A stretch of DNA of 64,000 nt from Streptomyces sp. 1222.5 (GTDB lineage: Bacteria > Actinomycetota > Actinomycetes > Streptomycetales > Streptomycetaceae). Position 1 is the stretch's first letter. Each line of letters opens with the position of its first letter. The position numbers and the translations under genes were made by a program. The stretch is from positions 6,508,001-6,572,000 of the forward strand of contig NZ_FNSZ01000001.1 in the NCBI RefSeq assembly GCF_900105245.1, in the 5' to 3' direction. The notes beneath the pieces are model-generated. The model was not told the DNA's origin. It saw nothing but the letters and a program-made list of their open reading frames with translations, and searched no databases. Of the stretch, positions 32,148 to 40,659 are shown piece by piece.

Positions 32148-32909
32148 ATGCCGCTCACCCTCACCGTCCTCGGTACCGCCTCGCCCCACCCCGGGCCGGA
32201 CCGGCCCTGCTCCGGGTACCTGGTGTCCGGCGGGGGCGCCGAGGTGTGGGTGGACGCCGGGCCCGGGACGTTCGCCGCGCTGCAGCGGCACACGGACCCG
32301 GCGCGGCTCACCGCGATCTGGATCTCTCACCTGCACGCCGATCACAGCGCCGACCTGCTGTCCGCCGCCTACGCGTTCGCCTTCGGCGGCGTGACCCCGC
32401 CCGCGCCGATCCCGCTGTACGCCCCGCAGGACTGCGCGCGGCGCCTCGCGGGCTTCTTCGGCCGCGCCGACGTCGACTTCCTGAAGGGCGTCTTCGACTT
32501 CCGGGCCCTGTACGACGGCTGCGACGTCCGGCACTGGAACCTCCGCCTGACCGCGCGGGCCGTCGTCCACGACACGGAGGCGTACGGGCTGCGCGCCGAG
32601 TCCCAGGGCAGCGTGCTGGCGTACTCGGGGGACACCGGACCCTGTCGGGCTCTCGCCGAAATCGCCGCCCGGGCCGACCTGTTCCTCTGCGAGGCGGACG
32701 TCGACGTGCATCGCGAGGGCGGACGCCCGCACCCGGTGCACCTGACACCGGAGGACGCCGGCCGGGTCGCCCACGACGCCCGGGTGCGCGAACTGCTCGT
32801 CACCCATGTCGGCCCCACGCTGACCCGCGAGTCGGCGACAGCCCGCGCCGGCGCCGTATTCGGCCGGCCGACACGCATGGCCGTCGAGGGCGACCTCCAC
32901 ACCCTCTGA
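32148..32909 (+). CDS. MBL-fold metallo-hydrolase (RNase Z/AttM-like)
   Basis: 253 residues. The metallo-beta-lactamase zinc motif is intact: WISHLHADHSADLL (HxHxDH). Further ligands are His in VVHDTEAYGL, Asp in LAYSGDTGPCRALAEIA and His in LLVTHVGPTL. The N-terminus TVLGTASPHPGPDRPCSGYL is typical of RNase-Z-like hydrolases that act on phosphodiesters or lactones. The ATG has no SD; TACGCT ends seven bases upstream, so leaderless translation is possible. Substrate unknown; a lactonase activity would fit the sugar-acid context nearby but nothing proves it. Confidence 0.85.
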   Translation: MPLTLTVLGTASPHPGPDRPCSGYLVSGGGAEVWVDAGPGTFAALQRHTDPARLTAIWISHLHADHSADLLSAAYAFAFGGVTPPAPIPLYAPQDCARRLAGFFGRADVDFLKGVFDFRALYDGCDVRHWNLRLTARAVVHDTEAYGLRAESQGSVLAYSGDTGPCRALAEIAARADLFLCEADVDVHREGGRPHPVHLTPEDAGRVAHDARVRELLVTHVGPTLTRESATARAGAVFGRPTRMAVEGDLHTL

Positions 32910-32951
32910 GCGTCCTCCCGGTACCGCGCCGGCGTCCTTTTGTCAGAGGCA

Positions 32952-32980
32952 TTGACGAAAGCCGGGCCCCCTCCTATCTT
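32952..32980 (+). promoter_or_regulatory. Promoter of the gntR-DHDPS-ilvD/edd operon
   Basis: TTGACG (32952-32957) and TATCTT (32975-32980) spaced by 17 bp, 61 bp before the GntR start. Confidence 0.6.
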
Positions 32981-32994
32981 CAACGCGTCGTACT

Positions 32995-33011
32995 TCATAC
33001 GTCATATATGA
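32995..33011. promoter_or_regulatory. AT-rich palindrome, putative GntR operator
   Basis: TCATA (32995-32999) and TATGA (33007-33011) form a 17-bp inverted repeat; the right half also contains the perfect palindrome TCATATATGA (33002-33011). It lies just downstream of the predicted start of transcription and stands out in GC-rich DNA. Autoregulation by the GntR protein encoded next is the likely use. Confidence 0.55.
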
Positions 33012-33041
33012 GACACGCCAGGTGAGATCCGAGAGGACGCC

Positions 33042-33719
33042 ATGACCTCCCGCACGGCCTCTGTGCCCCCACCGATCCCCTCGCGCACGCAGTACGTGCT
33101 GGACGCGATCAGACACCGCATCCTCACGGGAGAACTGACGCCCGGCCGGGCGCTGGTCGAGTCGGAACTGGCCGCGCAGTTCGGGGTGTCCAAGACCCCC
33201 GTACGGGAGGCGCTGAAGACCCTCGCCGGGACCGGTCTCGTCGTGATGAACCAGTACAAGGGCGTCGCCGTGCGCACGGTGGACGCGGACATGGCGCGCG
33301 AGGTGTACGACGTACGGCTGCTGCTGGAACCCGAGGCCCTTCGACGGACCGTCCGGCGGGGCACCTCCCTCGACGCCGCCCGCGACGCGCTGACCCGCGC
33401 CGACGAGGCCGGCGACACCGCCGAACGCTCCCTGGCCAACCGGGAGTTCCACCGCGCCCTCTACCTGCCGTGCGGCAACCCGCTGCTCGGCCGGATGCTG
33501 GACGAGGTCCGCGACCAGGCCGCGCTCGTCTCCGCCGCCGCCTGGGCGGCCGACCCGTCCTGGGAGCGGGAGGCCGCGGAGCACCGCGAGATCCTGCGGC
33601 TCGCCCTCGGCGGCGACGCGGACGGCGCCGCGAGCGCCCTTCACGCGCACATCGCCTCGTTCGTGGAGCGGGCCTTCCCCCCGGACGCCGGGCCCCGGCC
33701 GGAGGAGGGCCGACGATGA
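33042..33719 (+). CDS. GntR-family (FadR/FCD) regulator of a sugar-acid operon
   Basis: 225 residues. The N-terminal winged HTH is RHRILTGELTPGRALVESEL, AAQFGVSKTPVREALKTLAG. The C-terminal FCD all-helical ligand domain shows EVYDVRLLLEPEALRRTVRR, the metal/ligand His in NREFHRALYLPCGNPLLGRM and the late EHREILRLALGGDADGAA. FCD regulators sense carboxylic acids or sugar acids. The stop overlaps the next start (ATGA), so it is the first gene of an operon with the DHDPS-family and IlvD/EDD enzymes and most likely controls it through the palindrome at 32995-33011. Confidence 0.92.
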   Translation: MTSRTASVPPPIPSRTQYVLDAIRHRILTGELTPGRALVESELAAQFGVSKTPVREALKTLAGTGLVVMNQYKGVAVRTVDADMAREVYDVRLLLEPEALRRTVRRGTSLDAARDALTRADEAGDTAERSLANREFHRALYLPCGNPLLGRMLDEVRDQAALVSAAAWAADPSWEREAAEHREILRLALGGDADGAASALHAHIASFVERAFPPDAGPRPEEGRR

Positions 33720-34627
33720 GCACCCACACCTTCGAGACGCAACGGGCGGCCCTGGCCGACGTGGTGGCCATCCCGGTGACCCCCTTCGCCGCGGACGGCT
33801 CCGTCGACACCGGCACCCACCGGGTGCTGCTGCGCCGCCTGCTCGACGGCGGGGTCACCACCCTCACCCCCAACGGCAACACCGGCGAGTTCTACGCGCT
33901 CACCCCCGAAGAACGCCGCCTGGTCACCGAGACGACCCTCGAGGAGGCACAGGACCGCGCCGTCGTCCTCGTCGGGGTCGGGCACGACCTCCCCACGGCG
34001 ACGGAATCCGCCCGGCACGCCCGCGACCTCGGCGCCCGGATGGTCATGGTCCACCAGCCGGTCCACCCCTACGTGTCGGCCGCCGGCTGGGTCGACTACC
34101 ACCGCGCCGTCGCCGAGGCCGTACCCGGGCTGGGCGTGGTGCCGTACATCCGCGACGCCGGGCTGCCCGGCGCGCGCCTCGCCGAACTCGCCGGCCACTG
34201 CCCCAACGTCATCGGTGTGAAGTACGCCGTCCCCGACGCGGCACGCTTCGCGGCCTTCGCCCGGGACGCCGGCCTCGACCGCTTCGTCTGGGTCGCCGGT
34301 CTGGCCGAACCGTACGCCCCGTCCTACTTCTCCGCGGGCGCCACCGGCTTCACCTCCGGACTGGTCAACATCTCCCCGGCCGTCTCACGGAACATGCTGG
34401 AAGCCCTCCGGACCGGCGACTACCCGGCCGCCATGAATGTCTGGGAGCGGATCCGCCGCTTCGAGGAACTGCGCGCCGCCCACCGTTCCGCCGACAACGT
34501 CACCGTCGTCAAGGAGGCCCTCGCGGCGCTCGGCCTGTGCCGCCGGGACGTCCGCCCGCCGAGCAGTCCGCTGCCCGAGGAAGAGCGTGCCGAGGTCGCC
34601 GCCGTCGTCGCCGGATGGCCGACATGA
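33716..34627 (+). CDS. DHDPS-family sugar-acid enzyme (probable 2-keto-3-deoxy-pentonate dehydratase or aldolase)
   Basis: 303 residues, overlapping the GntR stop by 4 bp and the next gene by 4 bp. It is a class I aldolase TIM barrel with TLTPNGNTGEFYALTPEERR (similar to the GTGEFHAL of KdgD rather than the GTTGES of DapA). The Tyr is in VVPYIRDAGLPG and the Schiff-base Lys in NVIGVKYAVPD. An IlvD/EDD dehydratase follows directly; together they mirror L-arabinonate or D-xylonate catabolism, in which this family dehydrates 2-keto-3-deoxy-pentonate to alpha-ketoglutarate semialdehyde. A KDG-type aldolase is the alternative. The role is inferred from context. Confidence 0.8.
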   Translation: MSTHTFETQRAALADVVAIPVTPFAADGSVDTGTHRVLLRRLLDGGVTTLTPNGNTGEFYALTPEERRLVTETTLEEAQDRAVVLVGVGHDLPTATESARHARDLGARMVMVHQPVHPYVSAAGWVDYHRAVAEAVPGLGVVPYIRDAGLPGARLAELAGHCPNVIGVKYAVPDAARFAAFARDAGLDRFVWVAGLAEPYAPSYFSAGATGFTSGLVNISPAVSRNMLEALRTGDYPAAMNVWERIRRFEELRAAHRSADNVTVVKEALAALGLCRRDVRPPSSPLPEEERAEVAAVVAGWPT

Positions 34628-36357
34628 GCACACCGCGCCGCGACCCCGCGGAACTGCGCAGCCACCAGTGGTACGGCACCGAGGGACTGCGCTCCTTCAG
34701 TCACCGGGCGCGCACCCGCCAGCTCGGCTACCTCCCCGAGGAACACCTCGGCAAGCCGGTCATCGCCGTCCTGAACACCTGGTCCGACATCAACCCCTGC
34801 CACGTCCACCTGCGCGATCGCGCGCAGGCCGTCAAGCGCGGGGTGTGGCAGGCGGGCGGCTTCCCGCTGGAGTTCCCGGTCTCCACCCTAAGCGAGACCT
34901 TCCAGAAGCCGACCCCCATGCTCTACCGCAACCTGCTCGCGATGGAGACCGAGGAACTGCTGCGCTCCTATCCCGTCGACGGCGCGGTGCTCATGGGCGG
35001 CTGCGACAAGTCGACCCCGGCGCTCCTCATGGGCGCCGCCTCCGCCGACCTGCCCGCCGTGTTCGTACCGGCCGGACCCATGCTCCCGGGGCACTGGCGC
35101 GGCGAGATCCTCGGCTCGGGCACCGACATGTGGAAGTACTGGGACGAGCGGCGCGCCGGCCTCATCGGCGACTGCGAGATGACCGAGCTGGAGAGCGGAC
35201 TGGCCCGTTCGCCCGGCCACTGCATGACCATGGGCACGGCGTCCACGCTGACCGCCGCCGCCGAGGCGCTCGGAGTGACCGTGCCGGGTGCGTCCAGCAT
35301 TCCGGCGGTGGACTCCGGGCACGACCGGATGGCGGCCAGGGCGGGGATGACCGCCGTCGAACTGGTCCACCGGGACCGGAAGCTGAGCCGCATCCTCACC
35401 CGCGAGGCGTTCGAGGACGCCGTCACCACCGTCCTCGGCCTCGGCGGCTCCACCAACGCCGTGATCCATCTGATCGCCATGGCGGGCCGCGCCGGGGTGC
35501 GGCTCACCCTCGACGACTTCGACCGCATCGCCCGCACGGTGCCCGTCCTCGCCAACGTCCGGCCCGGCGGACGGACGTACCTCATGGAGGACTTCCACTT
35601 CGCCGGCGGCCTCCCGGGATTCCTGTCCCGGATCCCCGACCTGCTCCACCTGGACCGGCCGACGGTCACCTGCGACACCCTGCGCGAGCAGATCGCGGGC
35701 GCCGTCGTGCACGACGACGACGTCATCAGGACCCGGGACCATCCGGTCGCGAGCGAGGGCGGGGTCGCCGTCCTGCGCGGCAACCTCTGCCCGGACGGCG
35801 CGGTCGTCAAGCACATCGCCGCGTCCCCGCACCTGCTCCGGCACACCGGCCCGGCCGTCGTCTTCGACGACTACCGGACCATGCAGCGCACCGTCGACGA
35901 CCCGGCGCTCGGCATCACCGCCGACAGCGTCCTGGTGCTGCGCAACGCCGGCCCCAGGGGCGGCCCCGGCATGCCCGAGTACGGCATGCTCCCGATCCCC
36001 GGCCATCTGCTCGAGCAGGGCGTGCGGGACATGGTCCGGATCTCCGACGCCCGGATGAGCGGCACGAGTTACGGCACCTGCGTACTGCACGTGGCACCCG
36101 AGTCGTACGTCGGCGGACCGCTGGCGCTGGTCCGCACCGGGGACCTGATCACCCTGGACGTCGCCGCCCGCAGCCTGCGTCTGCACGTGACGGACGAGGA
36201 GCTGCGGCGGCGCCGGGCCGAGTGGTCCCCGCCGCCCGCCCGGTACGAGCGCGGCTACGGCGCCCTCTTCGACGAACAGATCACCCAGGCCGACACGGGC
36301 TGCGACTTCGAGTTCCTCACCCGCCCGGGCAGGACACCGGACCCGTACGCCGGCTGA
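34624..36357 (+). CDS. IlvD/EDD-family sugar-acid dehydratase (L-arabinonate/D-xylonate type)
   Basis: 577 residues of the Fe-S dehydratase family. Cluster cysteines are visible in NTWSDINPCHVHL, MGGCDKSTPALLMGAAS and LARSPGHCMTMGTAS. Further family motifs are PGASSIPAVDSGHDRMAARAG, GLGGSTNAVIHLIAMAGRAG, RTYLMEDFHFAGGLPGFLSR, GGPGMPEYGMLP and SDARMSGTSYGTCVLH. GSGTDMWKYWDERRAG places it with the pentonate/hexonate dehydratases rather than with branched-chain IlvD. It would convert an aldonate to a 2-keto-3-deoxy acid for the DHDPS-family enzyme encoded just upstream. Sugar specificity cannot be read. Confidence 0.88.
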   Translation: MSTPRRDPAELRSHQWYGTEGLRSFSHRARTRQLGYLPEEHLGKPVIAVLNTWSDINPCHVHLRDRAQAVKRGVWQAGGFPLEFPVSTLSETFQKPTPMLYRNLLAMETEELLRSYPVDGAVLMGGCDKSTPALLMGAASADLPAVFVPAGPMLPGHWRGEILGSGTDMWKYWDERRAGLIGDCEMTELESGLARSPGHCMTMGTASTLTAAAEALGVTVPGASSIPAVDSGHDRMAARAGMTAVELVHRDRKLSRILTREAFEDAVTTVLGLGGSTNAVIHLIAMAGRAGVRLTLDDFDRIARTVPVLANVRPGGRTYLMEDFHFAGGLPGFLSRIPDLLHLDRPTVTCDTLREQIAGAVVHDDDVIRTRDHPVASEGGVAVLRGNLCPDGAVVKHIAASPHLLRHTGPAVVFDDYRTMQRTVDDPALGITADSVLVLRNAGPRGGPGMPEYGMLPIPGHLLEQGVRDMVRISDARMSGTSYGTCVLHVAPESYVGGPLALVRTGDLITLDVAARSLRLHVTDEELRRRRAEWSPPPARYERGYGALFDEQITQADTGCDFEFLTRPGRTPDPYAG

Positions 36358-36604
36358 GCCCCGGCCGCGCTCGCGTCCCGCTGCCGAACGGCGCGATGGC
36401 GACCGGCACTTGTGGAACCGGACACGGTCAGTCAAGTGAACGCCATGTGTGGGCAAGGGGGATGTAATGCTCCAGGTCGGTGGTGGTGCGGTCGGCGGCG
36501 GGGGTGCGTATCGATCGGGTAACAGGGCTCGCGATGTGGTTGTGATGCGCGTAGACAATCTCTGACCTGGTACATCACGTACTTTCACCAGATCCGGAGA
36601 ATCC

Positions 36605-37402
36605 ATGCGGAAGTCCCTCAGAGCGGCCGCCGCCGGCGCCGCCTGCGTCGTCGCCGGTGCCGCCCTGTACGGCGCGGGCGCGGCCACCGCCGGTCAGTCC
36701 ACGGCCAACTCGACTCACGAGCCCTACAACATCGGGCTCCTGGTCAAGGACATCGACACCTACTACGGCACCACCGCCGACAGCAACGGCGTCTACCAGG
36801 CGTCCCCGGACAGCCCGTACGCCGAGGACCTGGCGGACATCGACGCCGACGCCAAGCGCTACATCGACAAGGCGGCCCGCAAGGCGCACCGCCACGGCGA
36901 GAAGCCGGCCGTCGTGTTCGACATCGACGACACGCTGCTGCTCAGCCTCGACTACGAGAAGCGCTACAACTACACGTACAACTCCACCACGTGGAGCGAC
37001 TACGTGAACAAGGCCGACCGCCCGGCCGTCTTCGGCAGCCCCGAGCTCGTGCGGTACGCCGAGTCCAAGGGCGTCGAGGTCTTCTACAACTCCGGCCTCA
37101 GCGAGGCCCAGCGGGCCGGCGCGGTGGAGAACCTGAAGAAGGTCGGCGCCGACGTGAACCTCGACGCCGCCCACATGTTCCTCAAGGACAAGGCCAACCC
37201 GCCGGCCTACCTGAAGGACTGCGCCACCCCGGGCACCTGGAACTGCACGACCGTGCAGTACAAGGGCGGCACCCGCAAGCACATCGAGGACGACCTCGGC
37301 TACGAGATCATCGCCAACTTCGGCGACCAGTACTCGGACCTGGACGGCGGCCACGCCGACCGCAGGTACAAGCTGCCCAACCCGACGTACTTCGTCTCCT
37401 GA
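36605..37402 (+). CDS. Secreted HAD-superfamily class B-like acid phosphatase
   Basis: 265 residues, ATG with CCGGAG upstream. A Sec signal peptide covers about residues 1-29 (AAAAGAACVVAGAALYGAG, cleavage near ATA-GQ). The HAD motif I is VVFDIDDTLLLSLDYE. Motif II is FYNSGLSEAQRAGAVENL, and the late acidic motif is NFGDQYSDLDGGHADR. This matches the PF03767 acid phosphatase group, which hydrolyses phosphomonoesters outside the membrane. The two cysteines (LKDCATPGTWNCTTVQ) may form a disulfide. Upstream is 247 bp without genes. A terminator follows. Confidence 0.88.
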   Translation: MRKSLRAAAAGAACVVAGAALYGAGAATAGQSTANSTHEPYNIGLLVKDIDTYYGTTADSNGVYQASPDSPYAEDLADIDADAKRYIDKAARKAHRHGEKPAVVFDIDDTLLLSLDYEKRYNYTYNSTTWSDYVNKADRPAVFGSPELVRYAESKGVEVFYNSGLSEAQRAGAVENLKKVGADVNLDAAHMFLKDKANPPAYLKDCATPGTWNCTTVQYKGGTRKHIEDDLGYEIIANFGDQYSDLDGGHADRRYKLPNPTYFVS

Positions 37403-37447
37403 CCGCCCCGGCGGCCTGCCGCAGGTCCTGAGCGGACGCTCGTGCCC

Positions 37448-37485
37448 GGCCCCCGTCACCGGCCCACCGTGCCGGTGACGGGGCC
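37448..37485 (+). terminator. Terminator hairpin after the HAD phosphatase gene
   Basis: GGCCCCCGTCACCGGC (37448-37463) pairs with GCCGGTGACGGGGCC (37471-37485) with one bulged C; loop 7 nt. Confidence 0.78.
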
Positions 37486-37591
37486 GCCCGCTGTCCATTC
37501 CGTAACACGGCGACAACCTGAAACAGACGTGGCGCGGGAACAATCCAGCCAGCAACCGCACACCCCTCACCAGGCACCGAGGAGTTGGACC

Positions 37592-39043
37592 ATGTCCGAG
37601 TCGCAGAAGGTGGATCAGCGTCCCAGCACCGCGCCACCCGCCCGGAACGGCGTCGACCGGTACTTCCGGATCTCCGAGCGGGGATCCACGTTCGGCCGGG
37701 AGATACGCGGCGGCTTCGCCACGTTCTTCACCATGGCCTACATCCTTGTCCTGAATCCGATCATCCTGGGCAGCGCCAAGGACAAGTTCGGCCACTCCCT
37801 CGACACCGGCCAACTCGTCACCGCCACCGCGCTGGTGGCCTGTGTGATGACCGTCGTGATGGGCGTCGGCGGCAACCTCCCGCTCGCGATCGCCGCGGGC
37901 CTCGGCCTCAACGCCGTCGTCGCCTTCCAGCTCGCGCCGCTGATGAGCTGGTCCGACGCGATGGGCCTGGTCGTCCTCGAAGGCCTGGTCATCTGCCTGC
38001 TGGTCCTCACCGGCCTGCGCAAGGCCATCATGAACGCGATCCCGCAGCAGCTGAAGCAGGCCATCGGCGTCGGCATCGGCCTGTTCATCGCGTTCATCGG
38101 CTTCGTCGACGCGGGCTTCGTCAGCCGCATCCCGGACGCCGCGCACAGCACCGTGCCCGTACAGCTCGGCGCGGTCGGACGCCTCACCGGCTGGCCCGTC
38201 CTCGTCTTCTGCCTCGGCGTCCTGCTCACCATCGCCCTGCTCGCCCGCAAGGTGAAGGGCGCGATCCTCATCAGCATCGTGACGATGACCGTCGTCGCGA
38301 TCGTCATCGACGCCGCCGCCGACATCAAGAGCTGGGGCCTGACCACCCCGAAGGTCCCGGACACGATCGTCGCCGCCCCCGACTTCGGACTCGTCGGTCA
38401 CTTCAGTCTGTTCGGCGGCTTCGCCAAGGCCGGCGTCCTCACCGCCGTCCTGCTGGTCTTCACCCTCATCCTGTCCGACTTCTTCGACGCCATGGGCACG
38501 ATCGTCGGCATCAGCGCCGAGGCCGGACTCCTCGACGACCGGGGCCAGGTGCCCGGCATCGGCCGTGTGCTGTTCATCGACGGCGCGGCCGCCGTCGCCG
38601 GCGGTGTCGGCTCGGCCTCCTCCAACACCGCCTACATCGAGTCCGCGGCCGGTGTCGGCGAGGGCGCCCGCACCGGCTTCGCCAACCTGGTCACCGGCGG
38701 CCTCTTCGGACTCGCCCTCTTCCTCACCCCGCTGCTCACCATCGTCCCGCTCCAGGCGGCGGCACCCGCGCTGATCGCGGTGGGCTTCCTGATGATGACC
38801 CATGTCAAGCACATCGACTGGGACCGCTACGAGATCGCCATCCCGGCGTTCCTGACCATCGCCGCGATGCCGTTCACGTACTCCATCACCGACGGCATCG
38901 GCGCGGGCTTCCTGTCCTACGTCGTGATCAAGGCGGTGCTGGGGAAGGCACGGGAGGTCAACTGGCTGCTGTGGGGCGTCTCGGCCCTGTTCCTCGTGTA
39001 CTTCGCGATCGACCCGGTGGAGCAGATCCTCGGGGTGAAGTGA
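37592..39043 (+). CDS. NCS2-family purine permease (AzgA/PbuG type)
   Basis: 483 residues from ATG 37592, with GAGGAG ten bases upstream. About twelve to fourteen membrane helices. Family signatures: GGFATFFTMAYILVLNPIIL, NLPLAIAAGLGLNAVVAF (NCS2 motif before the substrate site), IGVGIGLFIAFIGFVDAG, SDFFDAMGTIVGISAEAG and SASSNTAYIESAAGVGEGAR. These fit the AzgA-like branch that imports adenine, guanine or hypoxanthine by proton symport. It is monocistronic, with terminators on both sides. No purine riboswitch is seen upstream. Confidence 0.9.
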   Translation: MSESQKVDQRPSTAPPARNGVDRYFRISERGSTFGREIRGGFATFFTMAYILVLNPIILGSAKDKFGHSLDTGQLVTATALVACVMTVVMGVGGNLPLAIAAGLGLNAVVAFQLAPLMSWSDAMGLVVLEGLVICLLVLTGLRKAIMNAIPQQLKQAIGVGIGLFIAFIGFVDAGFVSRIPDAAHSTVPVQLGAVGRLTGWPVLVFCLGVLLTIALLARKVKGAILISIVTMTVVAIVIDAAADIKSWGLTTPKVPDTIVAAPDFGLVGHFSLFGGFAKAGVLTAVLLVFTLILSDFFDAMGTIVGISAEAGLLDDRGQVPGIGRVLFIDGAAAVAGGVGSASSNTAYIESAAGVGEGARTGFANLVTGGLFGLALFLTPLLTIVPLQAAAPALIAVGFLMMTHVKHIDWDRYEIAIPAFLTIAAMPFTYSITDGIGAGFLSYVVIKAVLGKAREVNWLLWGVSALFLVYFAIDPVEQILGVK

Positions 39044-39059
39044 GGGACGTGAGGGAGCC

Positions 39060-39095
39060 GCGCGATCGGCCACGGTCCGCCGTGGCCGATCGCGC
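39060..39095. terminator. Bidirectional terminator between NCS2 and pbp genes
   Basis: A perfect 16-bp stem, GCGCGATCGGCCACGG (39060-39075) with CCGTGGCCGATCGCGC (39080-39095), and a TCCG loop, in the 69-bp gap between convergent genes. Confidence 0.9.
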
Positions 39096-39112
39096 CCACC
39101 CGCCACGGGGCG

Positions 39113-40567
39113 CTACTTCAGCGCCGCCTGCATCATCGCCTTGGCCACCGGCGCCGCGAGACCGTTGCCGGAGACCTCGGAGCGCGCCGCGTCCGACTGC
39201 TCCACCATGACCGCCACGGCGACCTCCTTGCCGTTGCCGTCCGACTTGCCGTACGAGGTGAACCAGGCGTACGGCGTCTTGCTGTTGTTCTCACCGTGCT
39301 GGGCGGTACCGGTCTTGCCGCCGACCGTCACCCCGTCGATCAGCGCGTTCGTGCCCGTGCCGTCCTTGACGACCGTCTCCATGGCCGACTGGAGCTGCTC
39401 GGCCGTCGAGGAGCTGACGATCTCCTCGCTGTCCGCGCTGTCGTCGTAGTCCTTCAGCACCTCGCCGCCGCTGTCGGTGATCTGCGAGACCATGTGCGGG
39501 GAGACCAGCTTGCCGCCGTTGGCGATCGCCGCGGACACCATCGCCATCTGCAGCGGGGTCGCGGTGACGTCGAACTGGCCGATACCGGACAGCGCCGTCT
39601 GCGCCTCGTCCATGTCCGAGGGGTAGACGCTCGGGTGGGCCCGTACCGGGACGTCCTGCTCCTGCTCGTTGAAGCCGAACTTCTCCGCCATGGCCCTCAC
39701 CTTGTCCTGGCCGAGCTGGACCGCCATGTGACCGAAGACGTTGTTGCACGAGTACCGCAGCGCCTCCCGGATCGGAGCGTTCTTGCACGGCGCCGATTTG
39801 CTCTCGTTCGGCAACTCGCGCACCGTGCCCGGCAGGGTGTACGGGTCGGGGCTGTCGGTGGGCACGTCCACGTTCTTGTACAGCCCGTCCTCCAGCGCGG
39901 CCGCCGCCACGACCAGCTTGAAGGTCGAGCCCGGCGGCAGCGGCTGACGCAGCGCGCGGTTGGTGAGCGGCTTGTCCTTGTCCGCGTTGAGGGACTTCCA
40001 GGCCTTCCCGGCCGTGTTCGCGTCGGTGAGCGAGGCGGGGTCGTACGACGGCGTCGAGACCGAGGCGAGGATCTTGCCGGTCTTCGGGTCGATCGCGACC
40101 GCCGCGCCCTTGTTGCCGCCGAGCGCCCTGTACGCCGCCTTCTGCACGGCCGGGTCGATCGTCGTCAGCACGTCGCCCGGCTCGGCACGCCGGCCGGTGA
40201 CCGTGTCCATCACGGTCTTCAGCTGCGGATCGGTGCCGTTGAGCAGGTCGGTGTAGATGCCCTCCAGCTGGGTGGGGGCGTAGGCCTGCGAGGCGTAGCC
40301 CGTCACGGCCGCGTAGAGACTGCCGTTCTTGTACGTCCGCTTGTACGCGAGGTCGCTGCCCTTCGTCCGGGTGGAACCGGTGATCGCGTCGCCGGCCACG
40401 ATGATGTTCCCGAGCGGCCGCGAGTAGGTCTCGATCGCGTTCCGCCGGTTGTCGTTGTCGTCCGCGAGGGCCTTGCCGTCGTAGAACTGCACCCATGTCG
40501 CCCTGCCCAGCAGAGCGAGCACGAGCAGCAGCGTGAAGACGGACGCCCGCCTGATCGTCTTGTTCAT
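39113..40567 (-). CDS. Penicillin-binding protein (class B transpeptidase, PbpA/FtsI-like)
   Basis: 484 residues. One N-terminal membrane helix (ASVFTLLLVLALLGRATWV, about residues 9-27) anchors an extracytoplasmic protein. A short dimerisation domain covers about residues 50-150. The transpeptidase domain has all three active-site motifs: PPGSTFKLVVAA (SxxK), RYSCNNVFGHMA (SxN) and VGGKTGTAQHG (KTG). The enzyme crosslinks peptidoglycan. The length and the KTGTAQ ending are those of mycobacterial PbpA-like class B enzymes. It stands alone rather than in the dcw or rodA cluster, so it is one of several Streptomyces PBP paralogues. Confidence 0.93.
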   Translation of the reverse strand: MNKTIRRASVFTLLLVLALLGRATWVQFYDGKALADDNDNRRNAIETYSRPLGNIIVAGDAITGSTRTKGSDLAYKRTYKNGSLYAAVTGYASQAYAPTQLEGIYTDLLNGTDPQLKTVMDTVTGRRAEPGDVLTTIDPAVQKAAYRALGGNKGAAVAIDPKTGKILASVSTPSYDPASLTDANTAGKAWKSLNADKDKPLTNRALRQPLPPGSTFKLVVAAAALEDGLYKNVDVPTDSPDPYTLPGTVRELPNESKSAPCKNAPIREALRYSCNNVFGHMAVQLGQDKVRAMAEKFGFNEQEQDVPVRAHPSVYPSDMDEAQTALSGIGQFDVTATPLQMAMVSAAIANGGKLVSPHMVSQITDSGGEVLKDYDDSADSEEIVSSSTAEQLQSAMETVVKDGTGTNALIDGVTVGGKTGTAQHGENNSKTPYAWFTSYGKSDGNGKEVAVAVMVEQSDAARSEVSGNGLAAPVAKAMMQAALK

Positions 40568-40659
40568 CCCGCTCGGAAGACGAGTGGGACCGGGGCGGAC
40601 GTTCCCGATTTCACCGCATTCTCATCGAGGCTTCAGACACCCGGCCCCGTGCGCGATGA

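Noticed and set aside
37403..37591. Purine riboswitch before the NCS2 permease gene
   Set aside because: The region contains the upstream gene's terminator but no purine aptamer core or paired loops of that type.
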